Below, piece by piece: positions 23,433-27,155 of a stretch of 27,155 nt of DNA. Both the position numbers and the translations under genes were made by a program. Numbering within the stretch: position 1 is the first letter of the stretch; every line of letters starts with the position of its first letter. The stretch is from CAYNYF01 sp964401385 (GTDB lineage: Bacteria > Planctomycetota > Phycisphaerae > SM23-33): NCBI GenBank assembly GCA_964401385.1, contig CAYNYF010000058.1:1-27155 (forward strand), in the 5' to 3' direction. Under the pieces are notes generated by a model. That model was not told where the DNA came from, did no database searches, and was given only the letters and a program-made list of their open reading frames with translations.

Positions 23433-25421
23433 GTGACGGCGATACGCTCGACACTCTGGCGGGCACTGGCCCACGGCGCCAACCACCAGCCGCTGCCGAA
23501 GGGGCTCGACGCGGCCTGGGACTGGATGGCGGGGGGCGTCTCCCGCATGGTCCCGCGCGGACGCATGTTCCTCCGCCAGGCCGTGCTGGTCGACGCCCTG
23601 GCCAAGCAGTACGCGGAATTGACCGACCGCAAGCTCCGCGAGAAAGCCCAGGAACTGCACACGGTCTTCCGCCGCGGCAAGGACACGCGCGAGCACCTGC
23701 TGCACGCCTTTGCCCTGGTGCGCGAGGTGGCCCCACGAGTGTTGGGGGAAAAGCCCTTCGTCGTCCAGGTGGCCGGCGCCCTGACCATCCACAACGGCTG
23801 CACCGCGGAAATGGCGACCGGCGAGGGCAAGACGCTGTCGGCGACGATGCCGGCCGCGGTCGCCGGCTGGCGCGGACGGGGCTGCCACATCGTCACCTTC
23901 AACGACTACCTCGCCCAGCGCGACGCCGAGTGGATGACCCCGATCTACAAGTTCTGCGGGCTGACCGTCTCCCACGTGGCGGCGGGCATGCCGCCGCCGG
24001 CCCGCCGCGCCGGATATGCCGCTGACATCACCTACGTCAGCAACAAGGAAGCGACCGCCGATTACCTGCGCGACCAACTGCAACTGGGGCGGCAGCGAGG
24101 GGCCAGCTCGACCATTCTCAGCAGCATCGTCGCCGGCAGCGTCGGCGGGGCCGACCGGCTGGTCATGCGCGGGGTCGAGTTCGCCATCGTCGACGAGGCC
24201 GACTCCAACCTCATCGACGAGGGCGTCACCCCGCTGATCATCTCCGGGGACGGGCCCAACCCCGAGCAGGTCGAGGCCTTCCAGCAGGCCGTCGACATCG
24301 CCGCCCAGCTCCGCCGCGGCGAGCACTACCGCCTCGACCATCGCTACCGGGAGGTGAACTTCAGCTCCGCTGGCAGGGACAGGATCGCCGAACTGGGCGA
24401 GCCCTACGGAGGCCTCTGGCACGGGGCACGCCGGCGGGAGGAGCTGGTCAACCAGGCCCTGGTCGCCCGAGAGCTGTACCAGTTCGAAAAGCAGTACGTC
24501 GTCCAGGAGGGTAAGGTCGTCATCGTGGACGAATTTACCGGCCGGCTGATGCCCGACCGGACCTGGCGCGACGGGCTTCACCAGGCCGTTGAGGCCAAGG
24601 AAAAACTGACCGTCAACCCGCCCAAGGACACCCACGCCCGCATCAGCTTCCAGCGGTTCTTCCGGCTGTATCGCAAGCTGGCGGGCATGACCGGCACCGC
24701 CACCGAGGCCCGCACCGAGCTGTGGCAGATCTACCACATGCCGGTGGTGGTGATCCCGACGAATCGCCCCTGCATCCGGCGGCGGATGCCGGACCGGGTT
24801 TTCGCCACCGAGCAGGCCAAATGGCAGGCCGTAGTGGCCGAAATCGCCAGCCTGCACGAGACGGGCCGGCCGGTGCTGGTCGGCACGCGCAGCGTCCGCG
24901 CCAGCGAGCACCTCAGCGGGCTTCTGGGCGAGCACGGGCTGGCCCACCAGGTACTCAATGCCGTCCGCCACAAGGAGGAGGCCCAGATCGTCGCCCACGC
25001 CGGACAGCCCAGGCAGATCACCGTCGCCACCAACATGGCCGGGAGAGGAACCGACATCCGGCTGGGAAAAGGCGTCCCCGAAAAGGGCGGGCTGCACGTG
25101 CTGGCCACCGAGCGGCACGAGGCTGGCCGGATCGACCGCCAGCTCTTCGGGCGCTGCGCCCGGCAGGGCGACCCCGGCAGCGCGCAGGCGTTCGTCTCGC
25201 TGGAGGACGAGCTGGTTCGCCGCCACAGCCCACACCTGTCGGCCCAGCTCCGCCGCATCCACGGGCGGACGGAGCGCGAGATCTCCTCGGCCCTCACCCG
25301 CAGACTCTTCGACACCGCCCAGAAGCGGGCCCAGAGGCTGGCGCTGCGTCAGCGCAAGGGCGTGCTCAAGACCGACAACTGGCTGGACGAGTTCCTAGGC
25401 TTTGCCGGCAAGGAAGGATAG
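23433..25421 (+). CDS. SecA-like ATPase lacking the wing and two-helix-finger region, 662 aa
   Basis: Clear SecA-family motor. It has Walker A in AEMATGEGKTL (M127-T134), FNDYLAQRDAEWM, the Walker B region VDEADSNLIDEGVTPLIISG (from 253), a shortened preprotein-crosslinking segment, VDEFTGRLMP, AGMTGTA (417-423), ATNMAGRGTDIRLG and GRCARQGDPGSAQAF (arginine fingers R574, R577). It ends about 80 residues later in one charged helix (TEREISSALTRRL to the C-terminus), whereas housekeeping SecA (about 830-900 aa) continues with the helical wing, two-helix finger and zinc-binding tail. Start is GTG 23433, five bases after the M50 stop; the frame is open further upstream only as shadow of that gene. 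It probably energises the cluster rather than general secretion. Confidence 0.87.
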   Translation: MTAIRSTLWRALAHGANHQPLPKGLDAAWDWMAGGVSRMVPRGRMFLRQAVLVDALAKQYAELTDRKLREKAQELHTVFRRGKDTREHLLHAFALVREVAPRVLGEKPFVVQVAGALTIHNGCTAEMATGEGKTLSATMPAAVAGWRGRGCHIVTFNDYLAQRDAEWMTPIYKFCGLTVSHVAAGMPPPARRAGYAADITYVSNKEATADYLRDQLQLGRQRGASSTILSSIVAGSVGGADRLVMRGVEFAIVDEADSNLIDEGVTPLIISGDGPNPEQVEAFQQAVDIAAQLRRGEHYRLDHRYREVNFSSAGRDRIAELGEPYGGLWHGARRREELVNQALVARELYQFEKQYVVQEGKVVIVDEFTGRLMPDRTWRDGLHQAVEAKEKLTVNPPKDTHARISFQRFFRLYRKLAGMTGTATEARTELWQIYHMPVVVIPTNRPCIRRRMPDRVFATEQAKWQAVVAEIASLHETGRPVLVGTRSVRASEHLSGLLGEHGLAHQVLNAVRHKEEAQIVAHAGQPRQITVATNMAGRGTDIRLGKGVPEKGGLHVLATERHEAGRIDRQLFGRCARQGDPGSAQAFVSLEDELVRRHSPHLSAQLRRIHGRTEREISSALTRRLFDTAQKRAQRLALRQRKGVLKTDNWLDEFLGFAGKEG

Positions 25422-25468
25422 CGCCCGCCCGGCCGCCTCCGCTCCTCCCTCCCCTCCGCGAAAACTTC

Positions 25469-25497
25469 TTGCCCGGCCGGGCCACATTGCCTACAAT
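25469..25497 (+). promoter_or_regulatory. Promoter of nagB
   Basis: TTGCCC (25469-25474) and TACAAT (25492-25497, 5 of 6) are exactly 17 bases apart in the 161-bp gap after the SecA-like gene. The leader would be about 80 bases. It indicates that nagB has its own promoter, separate from the cluster upstream. Confidence 0.6.
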
Positions 25498-25582
25498 CCC
25501 CCGCTGTAGTTATGCTTTCATCGCTTGTGGCAGGGCTGCGTCCTGATACCCGGCCATCGGACACCCGGACGGGAGAGACAAG

Positions 25583-26371
25583 ATGGAAGTTATTGTCTGC
25601 ACTACATACGAGCAAACCAGCAAGGTCGCTGCCCAGGAAGTGGCCAAAGTCATGAACACCAAGCCCAACGCCGTCCTGGGGCTGGCGACGGGCTCGACCC
25701 CGCTGGGGCTCTACCAGGAGCTGGTCCGGATGCACCGCGAGGAGGGCCTGGACTTCTCGCAGGTGACCACCTTCAACCTGGACGAGTACGTCGGCCTGGC
25801 CAACGACCACCCGCAGAGCTACCACTACTTCATGAACGAGAATCTCTTCCGGCACATCAACATCCCGCAGCAGAACGTCCACATCCCCTCCGGGACGACG
25901 CGGAATTATCTGGCCTTCTGCCAGTGGTATGAGAGGCGGATCGAAGAATGCGGCGGGATCGACCTTCAGATTCTCGGCATCGGCGGCGACGGGCACATCG
26001 CCTTCAACGAGCCGGGCAGCAGCCTGCGCTCGCGCACCCGGCTGAAGACGCTGGCCCGGCAGACCATCGAGGACAACGCCCGCTTCTTTGAGAAGAAGGA
26101 AGAGGTCCCCATCTACGCCATCACCATGGGCGTCGGCACCATCCTGGAAGCCAGGAAGCTGCTGCTGCTGGCCAGCGGCAAGAGCAAGGCCAAGGCCGTG
26201 GCCACCGCCATCGAAGGGCCGGTTACCAGCATGGTCACCGCCAGCGCCCTGCAACTGCACCCGGACAGCATGATCCTCATGGACGACGGGGCCGCCGGCG
26301 AGCTGAAGATGCGCGAGTATTACGAATGGATCCATGCAAACAAGCCCGCCGCCCCCAGGGCCGAGATCTGA
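25583..26371 (+). CDS. nagB: Glucosamine-6-phosphate deaminase, 262 aa
   Basis: Converts glucosamine-6-phosphate to fructose-6-phosphate and ammonia, feeding amino sugars into glycolysis, or the reverse. Family signatures: GLATGSTPLGLY near the N-terminus, TFNLDEYVGL with Asp67, and LGIGGDGHIAFNEPGSSL with Asp136, His138 and Glu143, which match Asp72, Asp141, His143 and Glu148 of the E. coli enzyme. Length is normal for the family (about 260). GGGAGAG precedes the ATG. It is followed after 128 bp by a GlmU-like gene on the same strand. In that gap CTCCAG/CTGGAG (26375-26380 with 26392-26397) can pair but has no T-run. Confidence 0.95.
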   Translation: MEVIVCTTYEQTSKVAAQEVAKVMNTKPNAVLGLATGSTPLGLYQELVRMHREEGLDFSQVTTFNLDEYVGLANDHPQSYHYFMNENLFRHINIPQQNVHIPSGTTRNYLAFCQWYERRIEECGGIDLQILGIGGDGHIAFNEPGSSLRSRTRLKTLARQTIEDNARFFEKKEEVPIYAITMGVGTILEARKLLLLASGKSKAKAVATAIEGPVTSMVTASALQLHPDSMILMDDGAAGELKMREYYEWIHANKPAAPRAEI

Positions 26372-26499
26372 CCGCTCCAGGGAGTTGGGCTCTGGAGAGC
26401 CGAAACGGTTGGTGCAACCCGGACGAGTGTGCTCGCAGACTTCGGGCGCGGGACGAGATCATCGTTGCCATCTGAATCAAGATACAGGAGAGATTTCGG

Positions 26500-27155
26500 T
26501 GCAGTTGATTCTGTTCGACGGACCGGCTGAAAAGAGGGCCAAGTTTTATCCGCTGGCGCTGTCCCGGCCGATCTGGGAGCTGCGCTGCGGCATCACGACG
26601 CTGAGCGAAAAGCTCCTGGCCAAGGCCGGAGTGAGCGAGGCGGCCTGCTTCGTGCCGGAGTACATGGCCGGGGCGTACGCCCAACGGACGCAGTGGAAGG
26701 TCAACGACCCGGCCGTCCTGGCCGGCGACGACCTGCTGATCCTCAACGGCCGGCTCAAGGCCGCCGGCGTAAAGTTCGACCGGAAAGGCCCAAGCAAGGT
26801 CGGCCTGGACGAGGACGGCCAGTGCCTCTGGGCCTGGGTCCGCAAGGCGGACATCAGTCGCGTCAAGAGCGGGTCCTTTGACGACCTGCTGGAATCGGCC
26901 AAGGCGGCCCTGCCCGCGGAAAAGTGTGACTGGCCGACGTATAACTATCCCTGGGACCTGGTCCTGGAAAACGGCGACCAGATCACCGCCGACTGCAAGG
27001 CCGCCGGGCGCAGCGGCATCGAGGGAACCGTCGAGCAGCCGGGCGCCATCCGCGGCAGCGCCAAGGACGTGTACGTCGCGGCCGGGGCCGTCGTCCACCC
27101 GATGGTCGTCATCGACGCCGAGCACGGGCCGGTCTACCTCGACCAGGACGTGGTG
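26500..27155 (+). CDS. Bacteroidetes-type GlmU-like protein (sugar nucleotidyltransferase/acetyltransferase), 5' part, cut by window end
   Basis: The start is a GTG at 26500 with CAGGAG nine bases upstream; no earlier ATG fits, and 218 codons are visible. The protein begins MQLILFDGPAEKRAKFYPLA, then SRPIWELRCGITTLSEKL, the opening of the alternative GlmU family of Bacteroidetes, which makes UDP-GlcNAc from glucosamine-1-phosphate. Near residues 160-218 the YNYPWDLVLENG stretch and hexapeptide-like repeats (GIEGTVEQPG, VYVAAGAVVHPMVVIDA) mark the start of the left-handed beta-helix acyltransferase domain. The active-site part of that domain lies beyond the window. With nagB directly before it, the pair handles glucosamine phosphates. 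Family confidence is good; exact activity is inferred. Confidence 0.8.

Noticed and set aside
23184..25262. Minus-strand open frame opposite the SecA-like gene
   Set aside because: The plus-strand SecA motifs are continuous and unambiguous; the antisense translation shows no domain.

Overview
The window is about 27 kb of very GC-rich DNA that looks like the chromosome of a Planctomycetota bacterium, most likely near the class Phycisphaerae. The assignment rests on gene families: a GFTLIE prepilin with a terminal GDFHAEW motif, an EF-hand repeat protein, a URO-D paralogue, a bacterial GH3 protein, and a GAF-HlyD / M50-HlyD / short SecA-like cluster. I see no rRNA, tRNA, CRISPR array, transposase or phage gene.

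Layout, left to right. (1) 116-1951: a small membrane protein and a divergent secreted EF-hand protein. (2) 1948-4725, minus: a URO-D paralogue and a UDP-sugar pyrophosphorylase of the eukaryote-like AGX/UAP type. (3) 4726-6254: divergent promoters, an orphan plus-strand terminator, a leader with three consecutive hairpins, and a secreted prepilin-like protein with a strong terminator. (4) 6337-10645, minus: a membrane-anchored alpha/beta hydrolase, a GH3-family adenylating enzyme and a beta-CASP RNA nuclease. (5) 10898-13124, minus: an ECF sigma factor, its probable membrane anti-sigma factor and an exported PDZ protein. (6) 13260-17539, minus: a fatty-acid-synthase-like set of two FabZ-type dehydratases, an acyl carrier protein, a ketosynthase that has lost three of its catalytic residues, and an intact ketosynthase. 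(7) 17868-25421, plus: the most unusual locus, encoding a periplasmic HlyD adaptor, a DUF3467 protein, a GAF-GAF-TM-HlyD protein, a PqqD-like/M50 protease/HlyD fusion, and a SecA-type motor that ends soon after its second motor domain. (8) 25583 to the end: glucosamine-6-phosphate deaminase and the start of a Bacteroidetes-type GlmU.

The genes of region 7 lie in one direction with mostly short gaps and form one envelope-spanning set: a cytoplasmic ATPase motor, an intramembrane protease, three periplasmic adaptor modules and a cytoplasmic sensor. No ABC ATPase, SecY or TolC-like protein is in the window. My reading is a non-canonical export or export-quality-control machine; this is inference, because no substrate is visible. 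Regions 2 and 8 together supply UDP-GlcNAc metabolism by two unrelated enzymes. Region 6 runs divergently from region 7 across 328 bp.
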